Source of the DNA: Asaia bogorensis
GTDB taxonomy: Bacteria; Pseudomonadota; Alphaproteobacteria; Reyranellales; Reyranellaceae
Direction: 5' to 3'
Assembly: GCA_945889625.1 (NCBI GenBank)
Contig: CAMDCE010000007.1
Coordinates: 56,038-120,037 of the forward strand
Length of the DNA: 64,000 bases
Positions 47,021 to 56,063 of the stretch are shown piece by piece; the first letter of the stretch is position 1; every line of letters begins with the position of its first letter. The notes under the pieces were generated by a model. It saw only the letters and a list, made by a program, of their open reading frames with translations. It searched no databases and had not been told where the DNA came from. Both the position numbers and the translations under genes were made by a program.

Positions 47021-49023
47021 ATCATCACCGCCGCAATCGACAGGAGAATGACGAGGGCCGTGAACATCAACACGAGGTAGCGCCGGATTGTCAGGAACTG
47101 GAACACGTTCAGGCGCTCCGAAAGCCTCAGTATTGCCCGCCCGGGTGCGGCGTAGAGCCCGCTCCACACGAAGTCGACCACGACGACCGAAAAGCGCGCC
47201 GGCCGGGTATCGCCGGGAGGCGGCATGACGACGGTTTCCCGGGCGGCAAAAGCCACGGCACCGTAAACGCGGCGCAAGGGCTGGGCGAAACTCGAGGCGG
47301 TGTACTGGGTGGCCGGCGACGAATCGGGAAAGCCGCAGTCCCACGCAGGCCCGCGCCGGGTACGGCGGGCCGACAGGCGATGGACGACCAGCAGGGTCGT
47401 TACCGAGGCGATCGCCACGAAAAGCGCGATGACCGGCGCATCGTAGACGCTGCGTGCAGGATCGAAAGCGATCAGGGAGAACGGCGTGGGGCCACTGTCG
47501 GGGCTGGGCAATCCACTGCCGACGAGACTGCGCAGAACCGGCGTAAGCGCCATCGCGAGCGCGCTGCCGAACAGCCCACCCAGAATGCACAAGGCCGCCA
47601 GCCCGCCCATGGCGATCTGTTGCGCCAATGGCACATCGTGCGCTTGCGCGGCTTCGATGCTGCGCGGCCGGCCGAGAAACGCAATGCCGTAGACGCGGAC
47701 GAAGCAGGCCGCAGCGAGGGCCGCCGCCAGCGCCAGCATGGCGCCGATCGCGGGCGAGGCGAAATGCAGCGCCGACTGCGGCAGCGCCGGTGCCGCGATG
47801 ACGGCCTGAAACAGCAGCCATTCCGAAACAAAGCCGTTGAGCGGCGGCAACGCCGAGATGGCGAGCGCACCCACGAGGAAGAATGCGGCCGTGCGCGGCA
47901 TGCGATGGATGAGACCACCCATGCCCTCGAGATCGCGCCGCCCGGTGGCGTGCAGCACCGCGCCGGCGCCGAGGAACAGCAGAGACTTGAACCAGGAATG
48001 ATTGAGTGAATGCAAGAGCGCCGCCGCCATCGCCACCGCCGCCGCGGCGTGCTGGCCGTTGGCGCGAAAGGCGAGCGCGAGGCCCAGCGCCACGAAGATC
48101 ACGCCGACATTCTCGATCGTCGAATAGGCCAGCACGCGCTTGAGATCGCGGTCGAGCACGGCATAGAGCAGCCCCAACACGGCCGTGACCGAACCCAGCA
48201 CGATCGGCGGCAGCGCCCACCACCAGGCCGGCGGCCCCAGGAGGTCGAAGGCGATGCGCACGAAGCCATAGATCGCGACCTTGGTCATGACGCCGCTCAT
48301 CAGCGCCGAGACGTGGCTCGGCGCCGCCGGATGGGCGAGCGGCAGCCAGGCATGCAGCGGAATGAGACCGCCTTTCGAGCCGCAGCCGACCAAAGCGGCG
48401 GCCAGCACCAGGGCGGCGACCAGCGGCTCCGGCGGCTGGGCACGGATGGTATCGAAGCCATAGCCGCCGGCCGGGCCGGCAAGGCCGCCGAAGGCGAATA
48501 GCAGCGCGGTCGTGCCGATAGCCGCCATGACGAGATAGAGATGGCCGGCGCGACGGCTTTCCGGGTCGGTGTGACGGGCCACCACAAGTGCCCACGACGT
48601 GAGCGACATCAACTCCCAGCAGAACAGAAAGGCATAGGCATCGTCGGCGATCAGTACGAGGTTCATCGCCGCGGCGAACAGCGGGAAGAACGGCTCGACT
48701 CGCGGCGTCAACTCCTTGGCGCGATCGAAGCCCATGCCGTAGACGCTGGCGGCAAGCACCCCGCCGTTGATCACAATGCCGAAGAACGCCGACAGCGAGT
48801 CCAGGCGCAGATGAACACCGATGGTCGGCAGACCTATCGGCAGTTGCGCCGTGAGCTCATCGCCACCCAGCAACACACGGAGATCGACGATGCCCAGCGT
48901 GATCGCTGCCAGGGCGCTGAGCGGATAGACGAACGCCAGCGCAGGACCACGCAGCAACGCCGCGAGGCCCGCAGCGACAGCCAATGCCCCTAAAGCGGCG
49001 CCTGACGCGTATAGTTCCGGCAC
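47017..49023 (-). CDS. hyfB: HyfB-like proton-translocating membrane subunit (NuoL type)
   Basis: A 668-residue antiporter-like subunit with a GTG start at 49023 and GAGG a few bases upstream. Key residues are the Glu in FLFCWELMSLTSWALVV, the Lys in GCGSKGGLIPLHAWLPLAHPAAPSHVSALMSG and the Lys/His region HSLNHSWFKSLLFLGAGAVLHATG. The C-terminus extends past the usual 14 helices, with WDCGFPDSSPATQYTASSFAQPLRRVYG typical of HyfB/HycC. It is the first gene of the six-gene operon, read leftwards. Confidence 0.93.
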   Translation of the reverse strand: MPELYASGAALGALAVAAGLAALLRGPALAFVYPLSALAAITLGIVDLRVLLGGDELTAQLPIGLPTIGVHLRLDSLSAFFGIVINGGVLAASVYGMGFDRAKELTPRVEPFFPLFAAAMNLVLIADDAYAFLFCWELMSLTSWALVVARHTDPESRRAGHLYLVMAAIGTTALLFAFGGLAGPAGGYGFDTIRAQPPEPLVAALVLAAALVGCGSKGGLIPLHAWLPLAHPAAPSHVSALMSGVMTKVAIYGFVRIAFDLLGPPAWWWALPPIVLGSVTAVLGLLYAVLDRDLKRVLAYSTIENVGVIFVALGLALAFRANGQHAAAAVAMAAALLHSLNHSWFKSLLFLGAGAVLHATGRRDLEGMGGLIHRMPRTAAFFLVGALAISALPPLNGFVSEWLLFQAVIAAPALPQSALHFASPAIGAMLALAAALAAACFVRVYGIAFLGRPRSIEAAQAHDVPLAQQIAMGGLAALCILGGLFGSALAMALTPVLRSLVGSGLPSPDSGPTPFSLIAFDPARSVYDAPVIALFVAIASVTTLLVVHRLSARRTRRGPAWDCGFPDSSPATQYTASSFAQPLRRVYGAVAFAARETVVMPPPGDTRPARFSVVVVDFVWSGLYAAPGRAILRLSERLNVFQFLTIRRYLVLMFTALVILLSIAAVMI

Positions 49024-49059
49024 GGCTGCCTCGGTAACTCGTCGTTAGTTTCCATTATT

Positions 49060-49084
49060 ACTAGATTTTTGTGTCTAATCTAGT
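49060..49084. promoter_or_regulatory. perfect inverted repeat between the hyf-like operon and the TRAP operon
   Basis: ACTAGATT-N9-AATCTAGT has perfect 8-bp arms and is AT-rich. It lies 37 bp upstream of hyfB and about 140 bp upstream of dctP. It is a strong candidate operator for one or both operons. No regulator gene adjoins it. I saw nothing else of note in 49024-49222. Confidence 0.55.
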
Positions 49085-49222
49085 CACCTTGTACGCTCAC
49101 AACCAAAGTCGAAGACGGCCTTGGGTGCTCGGCCGCTTTCTGGCCTGATGATCCGTTCCCATGCATAGTTCATGCAAGGGCCCATGACAGCAGTTGAAAA
49201 AGGGACCTCGGGAGGAAAATCG

Positions 49223-50215
49223 ATGCAACGCAGAACCCTGGTGGGCGGTCTTGCCGCCACCGCCATCGCCGCACCGTTCGTACACACCAACGCCCAGGCG
49301 CCGCTCACGCTCAATGGCGCCGTCCAGTTCAACGACGACCACGCCTTCAACAAGGCGCTGCTCAGGTTCGAGGAACTGGTGAAGAAATACTACGGCAAGC
49401 CGATCAACTTCGTGCTCCATCGCAACTCCGCGCTCGGCCTTGAGAAGCAATATTTCGAGTACATGGCGCAGGGCAAGGCGGTCGATTACGGCATCGTCTC
49501 GCCGGCGCATATGTCGACTTTCTCGAAGGCTGCGCCCTTCATCGACGCGCCGTTCCTGTTCCGCGACCTTACCCACTGGAACAAGGTGCTCGACGCCGAC
49601 CTCCTGAAGCCGGTGGCCGACGAGATCGCCCAGAAGGCCGATGTCATGCTGATCGGCTATGCTGGCGGCGGCACGCGCAACATCTTCGTCAACAAGCCGG
49701 TGTCGAACCTGGCCGAGATCAAGGGTCTCAAGGTCCGCGTCCAGGGCGCGCCGATCTGGTCCAAGACCTTCGCCGCGGCCGGCATGTCGCCGACCGTCAT
49801 CGCCTACAACGAAGTCTACAACGCCATCCAGAACAACGTTATCGCCGCCGGCGAGAACGAGGCGGCGGGCGTCGAGACCATGAAGTTCTACGAAGTGGCG
49901 CCCAACCTCGCGATGACCGAGCACGCCATCACCATCCGGCCGATCTGCTTCTCGGGCAAGACCTTCAAGTCGCTGCCCAAGGATCTGCAGGAAGCGATCA
50001 TCAAGGCGGGCAAGGAAGCCGGCGCCTATGGCCGCCAAGTCGAGAGTTCCGAGGACGAGCAGAAGCTTGTTGCGATGGAAAAGGCCGGCAAGCTGAAGCG
50101 CATCGCCTTCAAGGATCGCGCGCCCATGAAGAAGCTGGTCGATCCGGTGATGGAAGCCTACGCCAAGGAAATCGGCGCCGACGCGATCTTCGGCAAGATC
50201 GTGAACCTGAACTGA
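49223..50215 (+). CDS. dctP: TRAP transporter substrate-binding protein DctP
   Basis: A 330-residue periplasmic binding protein. The ATG at 49223 follows GGGAGGAAAATCG. The twin-arginine-like signal (MQRRTLVGGLAATAIAAPFVHTNAQA) is cleaved near residue 26. DctP-family marks are YGIVSPAHMSTFSKAAPFIDAPFLFRD and the LKVRVQGAPIWSKTFAAAGMSPTVIAYNEVYNAIQNNVI-type region, with the substrate Arg in LKVRVQ. It delivers an organic acid to DctQM. The substrate is unknown. Confidence 0.92.
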   Translation: MQRRTLVGGLAATAIAAPFVHTNAQAPLTLNGAVQFNDDHAFNKALLRFEELVKKYYGKPINFVLHRNSALGLEKQYFEYMAQGKAVDYGIVSPAHMSTFSKAAPFIDAPFLFRDLTHWNKVLDADLLKPVADEIAQKADVMLIGYAGGGTRNIFVNKPVSNLAEIKGLKVRVQGAPIWSKTFAAAGMSPTVIAYNEVYNAIQNNVIAAGENEAAGVETMKFYEVAPNLAMTEHAITIRPICFSGKTFKSLPKDLQEAIIKAGKEAGAYGRQVESSEDEQKLVAMEKAGKLKRIAFKDRAPMKKLVDPVMEAYAKEIGADAIFGKIVNLN

Positions 50216-50220
50216 CCAGC

Positions 50221-50254
50221 CGGGCGCAGCGGGCACCTTTGCCCGCTGCGCCCG
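50221..50254 (+). other. strong RNA hairpin between dctP and dctQ
   Basis: CGGGCGCAGCGGGCA pairs perfectly with TGCCCGCTGCGCCCG over 15 bp with a CCTT loop, 5 bp after the dctP stop. There is no T-run, so it is more likely to stabilise the dctP 3' end and lower dctQM expression than to terminate. Confidence 0.7.
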
Positions 50255-50285
50255 CGCGCGACGTCCCCCTTCGTACGGTTTTCCC

Positions 50286-50801
50286 ATGTCCCTTTCAGTC
50301 GCTCCGCCACATAGCCTGTGGCGCCGCTTCACGGCCGCCTATGCCCGAGTGTTGACGGCCGCGCTCGCCTTGTCCGTGGCGATCCTTGTCATTCCCGTCA
50401 CCCTGCAGATCATCGCGCGCTATACCGACCTTATCCCGGCCTACATATGGACCGAGGAAATGGCGCGCTTCCTGTTCATCTGGATGATCATGATCGGCGC
50501 CATGATCGGCGTGCGCGAAAGCGCCCACTTCGAGGTCGATGTATGGCCGACCCTGTCGCACAGCGGCGAGGCGGCGGTCCGCATCATGGCCCGGCTCGGC
50601 ATCCTGGCGATGTCGTTGATCTTCGTGGTCGGCGGCATCGAGTTCACGCGCTTCGCCTGGTACCGCACCTCCGAGCTCGCCGACCTGCCGCTGTGGCTGA
50701 TCCATATTGCCTGGCCGGTCGCCGGCGTCACCTGGATCGTCTTCCTCGGCGAGCAGTTCGTCGACGAAGCCAGGATCCTGCTCGGAAAGAACACCCCGTG
50801 A
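50286..50801 (+). CDS. dctQ: TRAP transporter small permease DctQ
   Basis: A 171-residue protein with four membrane helices. TEEMARFLFIWMIMIGAMIGVRESAHFEVD is the DctQ hallmark (E-x2-R-x-L/F-hydrophobic-G-A). It stabilises the large permease and contacts the loaded binding protein. The stop overlaps the GTG start of dctM. Confidence 0.92.
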   Translation: MSLSVAPPHSLWRRFTAAYARVLTAALALSVAILVIPVTLQIIARYTDLIPAYIWTEEMARFLFIWMIMIGAMIGVRESAHFEVDVWPTLSHSGEAAVRIMARLGILAMSLIFVVGGIEFTRFAWYRTSELADLPLWLIHIAWPVAGVTWIVFLGEQFVDEARILLGKNTP

Positions 50802-52117
50802 CCGCTTCCCTGTTCAGCTCGGGAGAAGCGGCAGCGATCCTGTTCGGCGTCTTTGCCTTCCTGCTGGTGATGCGCGTGCCGGTGGCCTTCGCCCTCGGTC
50901 TGGCCTGCCTGCCGCTCTTCTACCTGGAGCCCCGCCTGGGCACGATGATGCTCGCCCAGGAAACCTTCAATGCCTACAACTCCTTCATTCTCCTGGCCGT
51001 GCCGTTCTTCCTGCTGACGGCGAACCTGATGAGCGTGGGCGGCATCACCGACCGGCTGGTGACGCTGTCGCGCGCGCTGGTCGGCAGCTGGCCGGGCTCG
51101 CTGGCCCAGATCAACGTCGTACTGTCGGTGTTCTTCGCCGGCATCTCCGGCTCCTCGACGGCCGACGCCGCCAGCCAGAGCAAGATTTTCATCGATGCCC
51201 AGACCAAGGAGGGCTACGACCTCTCCTTCTCGATCGCCATCACCGCCGTCTCGGCCGTTCTCGCCGTCGTCATCCCGCCCTCGATCCTGATGATCGTGTG
51301 GGGCGGCCTGATCTCGACCTCGATCGGCGCCCTCTACCTCGCCGGAGTCGTTCCCGGCCTGCTGATCGCCGGCGCCCAGATGGCGACGGTGCATGTCTAT
51401 GCCGTGCGGCGCGGTTATCCGACCTATCCGCGCTCGACCTTCCGCCAGCTCCTGTGCGCGGTATGGGTGTCGATTCCGGCCCTGATGACGCCGTTCATCA
51501 TCGTTGGCGGCATCCTGCTGGGCTGGTTCACCGCCACCGAATCGGCCTGTGTCGCCGTGCTCTATTCGGTGGTCCTGTCGGTCTTCGTCTATCGCGAAAT
51601 GGGTCTGCGCGGCCTCTACAACGCGCTGCTCGACACCGGGAGGCTGGCCTCCGTGGCGCTGTTCTGCATCGGCACGGCCAGCGCCTTCGGCTGGCTGCTC
51701 GCCTATTACAAGATCCCGCAGGAGCTGATGGCCAACGTCACGACCTGGGGCTTGGGCCCGATCGGCGTTGGCGCCTTTATCGCCTTCGTATTCCTGGTTG
51801 TGGGCTGCTTCCTCGACGCCATTCCCGCCATCATCATCGTCGGCACCGTGCTCGAGCCGCTGGCCAAGTCGGTCGACATGCATCCCGTCCACTTCGCCAT
51901 CGTCTCGATCGTGGCGCTGGCCTTCGGCTTGGTGACGCCGCCCTATGGTCTCTGCCTGATGATCTCCTGCGCCGTGGCAGGTGTGCGGCTGCGCTATGCG
52001 CTGAAGGACACCATGATCATGCTGGTGCCGATGATCCTGGTCCTGGCGGCGATGATCGTGTGGCCGGAGATTGCGTTGTTCCTGCCCCGTCTGATCGCGC
52101 CCGACCTTCTCAAGTAG
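50798..52117 (+). CDS. dctM: TRAP transporter large permease DctM
   Basis: A 439-residue permease with about 12 helices and a GTG start in the GTGA overlap with dctQ. ILLAVPFFLLTANLMSVGGITDRLV and VFFAGISGSSTADAASQSKI are the conserved DctM regions, the latter forming the sodium/substrate site. AVVIPPSILMIVWG and GLVTPPYGLCLM are the later motifs. It is driven by sodium or proton gradient. Confidence 0.94.
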   Translation: MTASLFSSGEAAAILFGVFAFLLVMRVPVAFALGLACLPLFYLEPRLGTMMLAQETFNAYNSFILLAVPFFLLTANLMSVGGITDRLVTLSRALVGSWPGSLAQINVVLSVFFAGISGSSTADAASQSKIFIDAQTKEGYDLSFSIAITAVSAVLAVVIPPSILMIVWGGLISTSIGALYLAGVVPGLLIAGAQMATVHVYAVRRGYPTYPRSTFRQLLCAVWVSIPALMTPFIIVGGILLGWFTATESACVAVLYSVVLSVFVYREMGLRGLYNALLDTGRLASVALFCIGTASAFGWLLAYYKIPQELMANVTTWGLGPIGVGAFIAFVFLVVGCFLDAIPAIIIVGTVLEPLAKSVDMHPVHFAIVSIVALAFGLVTPPYGLCLMISCAVAGVRLRYALKDTMIMLVPMILVLAAMIVWPEIALFLPRLIAPDLLK

Positions 52118-52120
52118 CGG

Positions 52121-53056
52121 TCAGAAGGCGCCCGACAGCGAACGCTCGCCCTGAGCCTTGCGGATGGTGTGGAAGCCCTCGATCGTGCGATCGATGATCT
52201 CGGCGACCGGCAGCACTTCGTGGATCAGCCCGACCGTTTGTCCCGCGAGGGCCAGCGAGGCTTCCATGTCGCCGCCGAAATAGACGTCCTTCACGCTCTT
52301 GAAGATCGCGCGATCGAACGAGCCTTCGCGGTCGATGCCCTTGGCACGCTCGGTCCGGAGCGCGCGCACGCAGGGCGTCGACTTGCGGTTGAGCATCACC
52401 GTGCCGGTGTCGGCGGCGTCGACGATCGCCTGCTTGTAGTTGGCGTGCACCGGACTTTCGGTGGCGCTGACGAAGCGCGTGCCCATCTGGATGCCCTCGG
52501 CGCCGAGCGCGAACGCCGCCGCCATGCCACGACCGTCGCAGATGCCGCCGGCGGCGATGATCGGCAGGTCGGTGCGCTCGCGCACGCCCTGCAGGAGGAC
52601 GAGCGTGGAAACGTCATCAGGGTTCTTGAAGCCGCCGCCCTCGCCGCCTTCGATGATCAGCCCGTCGACCCCGGCATCGACCGCTTTCAGCGCCGAGGAG
52701 AGGTTCGGCACGACGTGATAGACGATCAGGCCGGCAGCCTTCAGCGTCGGCAACAGCTTGGCCGGCGATCCCGCCGAGGTCGTCACGAACTTGACGCCGC
52801 TTTGCGCCACCAGATCGACAGTCCGCGGTTCGCGGATGAACAGGATCGGCAGGTTCACGCCGAACGGCTTGGTCGTGAGCTCCTTCATCTTGGCGATTTC
52901 GCCAAGGCATGCCTCGACCTCGCCGCTCGAGGTCTCGATGATGCCGAGCCCGCCGGCATTGGAAACGGCCGAGGCAAGCTTGCTGCGGGCGATCCACCCC
53001 ATCGGGGCCTGCACGATCGGATATTTCACGCCGGTATGGGCGAGGACGCGGTTCAC
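52121..53056 (-). CDS. nitronate monooxygenase (2-nitropropane dioxygenase family)
   Basis: A 311-residue FMN-binding TIM barrel. The GTG start overlaps the stop of the upstream hydrolase gene (GTGA). Family motifs are YPIVQAPMGWIARSKLASAVSNAGGLGII, VDGLIIEGGEGGGF and LPIIAAGGICDGRGMAAAFALGAEGIQMGTRFVS (FMN phosphate site). It oxidises alkyl nitronates or similar compounds. Many relatives in this group have other flavin oxidase roles, so the substrate is open. Confidence 0.9.
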   Translation of the reverse strand: MNRVLAHTGVKYPIVQAPMGWIARSKLASAVSNAGGLGIIETSSGEVEACLGEIAKMKELTTKPFGVNLPILFIREPRTVDLVAQSGVKFVTTSAGSPAKLLPTLKAAGLIVYHVVPNLSSALKAVDAGVDGLIIEGGEGGGFKNPDDVSTLVLLQGVRERTDLPIIAAGGICDGRGMAAAFALGAEGIQMGTRFVSATESPVHANYKQAIVDAADTGTVMLNRKSTPCVRALRTERAKGIDREGSFDRAIFKSVKDVYFGGDMEASLALAGQTVGLIHEVLPVAEIIDRTIEGFHTIRKAQGERSLSGAF

Positions 53057-54576
53057 GGCAGGGGGCCGGCGCGTTCGGAAGCGGCGGTGAAATCGAGCGG
53101 CACGTCGGCCTTGCAAGGCAGAGGGCCGCGGGGATCGGGCGCGTCGATGAACTCGTCACGCAGACGCGCCGCACAGACATCCTGGGTGGATACGCCGTGA
53201 CCGAATGCGCGGAACACGACATGGCGCGAATTTGACAGGTGCCGCCCGGCGTCCTTGGCCCAGTCGGGCGGCGTCAACCAGTCGTAGGTGCCGCTCAACA
53301 GCAGGGTCGGAACGGCCGACTTGACCGGCTGGCGCTCGGCCGGCGGCGCAACGGGCACGCGCCACACCGGGCAGAAGGCCGAGAGCTTGCTGAGCTGGGC
53401 GCTCAAGCCGTAGATGCCACCCACCTCGATCGACCGCTCGCGCGCTGCCTGGTCGACCGCCGCCCAGCTCTCACGGCATTCGATGGTGTTGAACAGCCCG
53501 CCGAACTGCTGGGCGTTCTGCTCGAGCAGCCCGCCTTCGTCGTTCTCGAAATCCTCCGCGAACTGCCTGATCAGGCGGTTATCGCCTCGCTTGAGTGCCG
53601 AGATCGCTTCGAGCAGCAGCGCCGCTTCGCCCACACGCATCATGTGCAGCAGTACCAGCATGAGCTTCGAGCCGTTCATCTTTACTTTCCGCACCCCGTC
53701 GTCGAGTTGCAGTTTCAGCTCCAGCGGCGTGCGATCGGCGGCGGCGATCATTTCCCTGATCGCGGCACTGGGATCGGGGTTGCGCTCGCGGCAGAGAGGC
53801 ACGGCGGCGCATTCGGCATAGAGCCGCTCGAAGGCGGTGCGCACGATCTCCGGCTCGTTCTGCTCGCCGTTGATATTCGGCGGATAGACGCCGTCCAGCA
53901 CCGCGGCGCGCACCAGGTTGGGATGGCGGCGCATGGTTTCCAGCGCCCAGCGGGTGCCGTAGGAAATGCCATAGAGATTGATCTGCTTCAGCGAGAAGAC
54001 CTTGGCGAGGTCCGCCACGTCGTCAGCCAGCACCGGCGTGGTGTACTTCGCCAGATCGATCTTCCTCCTGTCGAAGTCGGCGCGACAGCGCAGCAGGATC
54101 TCGCGTTCCTGCTGTTCAGTCACGGCGCGGCGCTTGACGCGGGCGGGCTCCGAGACGCGCGGCTCGAAGCAGTCGAGGTTGGGTGTGGCGCCGCCGGCAC
54201 CGCGCTGGCTCATGATGATGACGTCGCGCTTGCGCCGGATGGTGGCGGTATCGGTCCACCAGCCGCCTTCCGCCAGCGGATCGGCTCCGGGACTCGAAGC
54301 GATCAGCGGTGCTTCACCCGGACCACCGGCGAGGTAGATCAGCGGATCGGGCGCCAGCGCGCGCTTGGCCTTGAGAACGGCCACTTTCAGGCGTACCTCG
54401 CGGCCCTGCGGCTGGTCGCGATTCTCGGGCACGATCAGCACGTAGCACTCGATCCGCTCGCCGCGTGGCGGCTTGAAGGTGCAGCGCTCGCGCTCCAGGC
54501 GCGGCGCGGCGAGCGCGCTGCCTGCCAGCACGAGCAGGAATGCCGCCAGGCCGGCGCGAGACCACACCCTGATCAT
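53053..54576 (-). CDS. exported alpha/beta-hydrolase, S33 tripeptidyl-aminopeptidase-like
   Basis: A 507-residue protein with a Sec signal (residues 1-23, ending SALA). The oxyanion-hole motif is IYLAGGPG and the nucleophile is Ser205 in YGISYGTR. The acid is in LSGTYDWLTPP and the His in FRAFGHGVS. The C-terminal TAP-like domain carries several cysteines (NLDCFEP, FCPVW, VCAARL), likely disulfide-bonded in the periplasm. It should remove N-terminal residues from short peptides or esters. It is coupled to the nitronate monooxygenase gene. Confidence 0.88.
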   Translation of the reverse strand: MIRVWSRAGLAAFLLVLAGSALAAPRLERERCTFKPPRGERIECYVLIVPENRDQPQGREVRLKVAVLKAKRALAPDPLIYLAGGPGEAPLIASSPGADPLAEGGWWTDTATIRRKRDVIIMSQRGAGGATPNLDCFEPRVSEPARVKRRAVTEQQEREILLRCRADFDRRKIDLAKYTTPVLADDVADLAKVFSLKQINLYGISYGTRWALETMRRHPNLVRAAVLDGVYPPNINGEQNEPEIVRTAFERLYAECAAVPLCRERNPDPSAAIREMIAAADRTPLELKLQLDDGVRKVKMNGSKLMLVLLHMMRVGEAALLLEAISALKRGDNRLIRQFAEDFENDEGGLLEQNAQQFGGLFNTIECRESWAAVDQAARERSIEVGGIYGLSAQLSKLSAFCPVWRVPVAPPAERQPVKSAVPTLLLSGTYDWLTPPDWAKDAGRHLSNSRHVVFRAFGHGVSTQDVCAARLRDEFIDAPDPRGPLPCKADVPLDFTAASERAGPLP

Positions 54577-54661
54577 GGTTCAGTTGTGCCACATAAGAGC
54601 TTGGGACGGCATGAAGTAATTCTATGCGTGCGCGAGACCGGAACACCCTAGATTGCAATCC

Positions 54662-55915
54662 ATGACCTCCCGTTCCTATTGGACCGCCGTTTGGTGTGGT
54701 TTTCTCGTCCTGACCATCGGCTTGGGCGTCCGTCAGAGCTTCGGCATCTTCCTCAAGCCGGTTTCGGCCGAGCTTCATGTCGGCCGCGAGCTGTTCTCCT
54801 TCGGTACGGCGCTGTCGATGCTGCTGATGGGGGTCGTCGCACCCTTTTCCGGCCGGCTGGCCGACCGCTTCGGCTCGGCCCCGACCATCGCCGGCGGCGG
54901 CGTGCTCTACGTGCTGGGCATGATCGTGACGGCCATCATGCATGACGGCTTCATGCTGATCCTGGGCAACATCCTGGTCGGCATCGGCCTGTCGGCGGCA
55001 ACCTTCGGTCCGGTGCTGGGTGTCATCCTGCGCGTGGCACCGCCCGCCAAGCAGGCCCTGGCGGTCGGCATCTGTTCGGCCGGCGGCTCGTTCGGCCAGT
55101 TCTTCATCGTGCCGCTGGCCGCCGTTCTGCAGGGCTATTTCGGCGACTGGCGCCCCACCATGTGGGCGCTGACGGCGCTCGCTCTGCTGATCATCCTGCT
55201 GCCGATCGGGCTCAACGACCGCAAGGAGATCGCCGCTTCCAAGAGAGGCAGTGGCGGCGCGCAGACGACCCGCGAGGCGCTGGCCGAGGCCTTCGGCCTG
55301 CGCAGCTATGTGCTGCTGGTGACAGGCTACTTCGTCTGCGGCTTCCACGTGGCCTTCGTCGGCGGCCATCTGCCGGCCTACATCTCCGACAAGGGAATCG
55401 GGCTGTCGCTGTTCGGCATCAACCTGACGCCGGTCGAGCTCGGCGGCTGGGCGATCGGCATGGTGGGCCTGTTCAACATCGCCGGCGCCATCCTGTGGAG
55501 TTCCATGGGCGGCCGGTACAAGCGCAAGAACCTGCTGTCGTTGCTCTACCTGCTGCGTTCGCTGGTGTTCCTGGGATTCATGATTGCTCCGCTGTCGGCC
55601 GCCTCGGTGCTGATCTTCGCAGGCTCGCTCGGCTTCCTGTGGCTGGGCACCGTGCCGCTCACGACCTCCCTGGTCGGCTTCATCTTCGGGCCGGTGCATG
55701 TCACCATGCTGAACGGCATCGTCTTCTTCGGCCACCAGGTTGGCAGCTTCGTCGGCGGCTGGGGCGGCGGTTACCTGTTCGACCTGCAGGGCAACTACGA
55801 CATGATGTGGACCATCTCGATTGCGCTGGGCATCGTCTCGGCCCTGATGCACTGGCCGATCGTCGAGCAGCGCCTGCCGCGGGCCGCCGCGGTGGCGCAA
55901 CCACAACCGGCATGA
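54662..55915 (+). CDS. MFS transporter (OFA/monocarboxylate-like)
   Basis: A 417-residue carrier with 12 predicted helices. The ATG at 54662 is preferred over a TTG nine bases upstream. IGLGVRQSFGIFLKPVSAELHVGR and SGRLADRFGSAP (motif A) form the N-terminal half, and the C-terminal half has KGIGLSLFGINLTPVELGGWAIGM. The overall pattern is that of anion/monocarboxylate carriers. It is divergent from the S33 hydrolase. The substrate is unknown. Confidence 0.85.
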   Translation: MTSRSYWTAVWCGFLVLTIGLGVRQSFGIFLKPVSAELHVGRELFSFGTALSMLLMGVVAPFSGRLADRFGSAPTIAGGGVLYVLGMIVTAIMHDGFMLILGNILVGIGLSAATFGPVLGVILRVAPPAKQALAVGICSAGGSFGQFFIVPLAAVLQGYFGDWRPTMWALTALALLIILLPIGLNDRKEIAASKRGSGGAQTTREALAEAFGLRSYVLLVTGYFVCGFHVAFVGGHLPAYISDKGIGLSLFGINLTPVELGGWAIGMVGLFNIAGAILWSSMGGRYKRKNLLSLLYLLRSLVFLGFMIAPLSAASVLIFAGSLGFLWLGTVPLTTSLVGFIFGPVHVTMLNGIVFFGHQVGSFVGGWGGGYLFDLQGNYDMMWTISIALGIVSALMHWPIVEQRLPRAAAVAQPQPA

Positions 55916-55925
55916 CGGACAATTC

Positions 55926-56063
55926 ATGACGAGGGGCTGGCCGTCGCTCCTGACGTGGGGCGGCGTCGCCTTGGTCGTGACAGCGACCGCCGTGTCCTTC
56001 ATCCTGTGGGGCCTGAACGGCCCGGCCTACCTGATCGACCTGATCGCCGCCTACTGTTTCTAG
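55926..56063 (+). CDS. small single-helix membrane protein
   Basis: A 45-residue frame (MTRGWPSLLTWGGVALVVTA...) starting 10 bp after the MFS gene. One clear membrane helix spans residues ~9-29, and a second hydrophobic stretch ends in the tail AAYCF. Third positions are strongly G/C. It may be a small partner of the MFS carrier. No family was recognised. Confidence 0.5.
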   Translation: MTRGWPSLLTWGGVALVVTATAVSFILWGLNGPAYLIDLIAAYCF

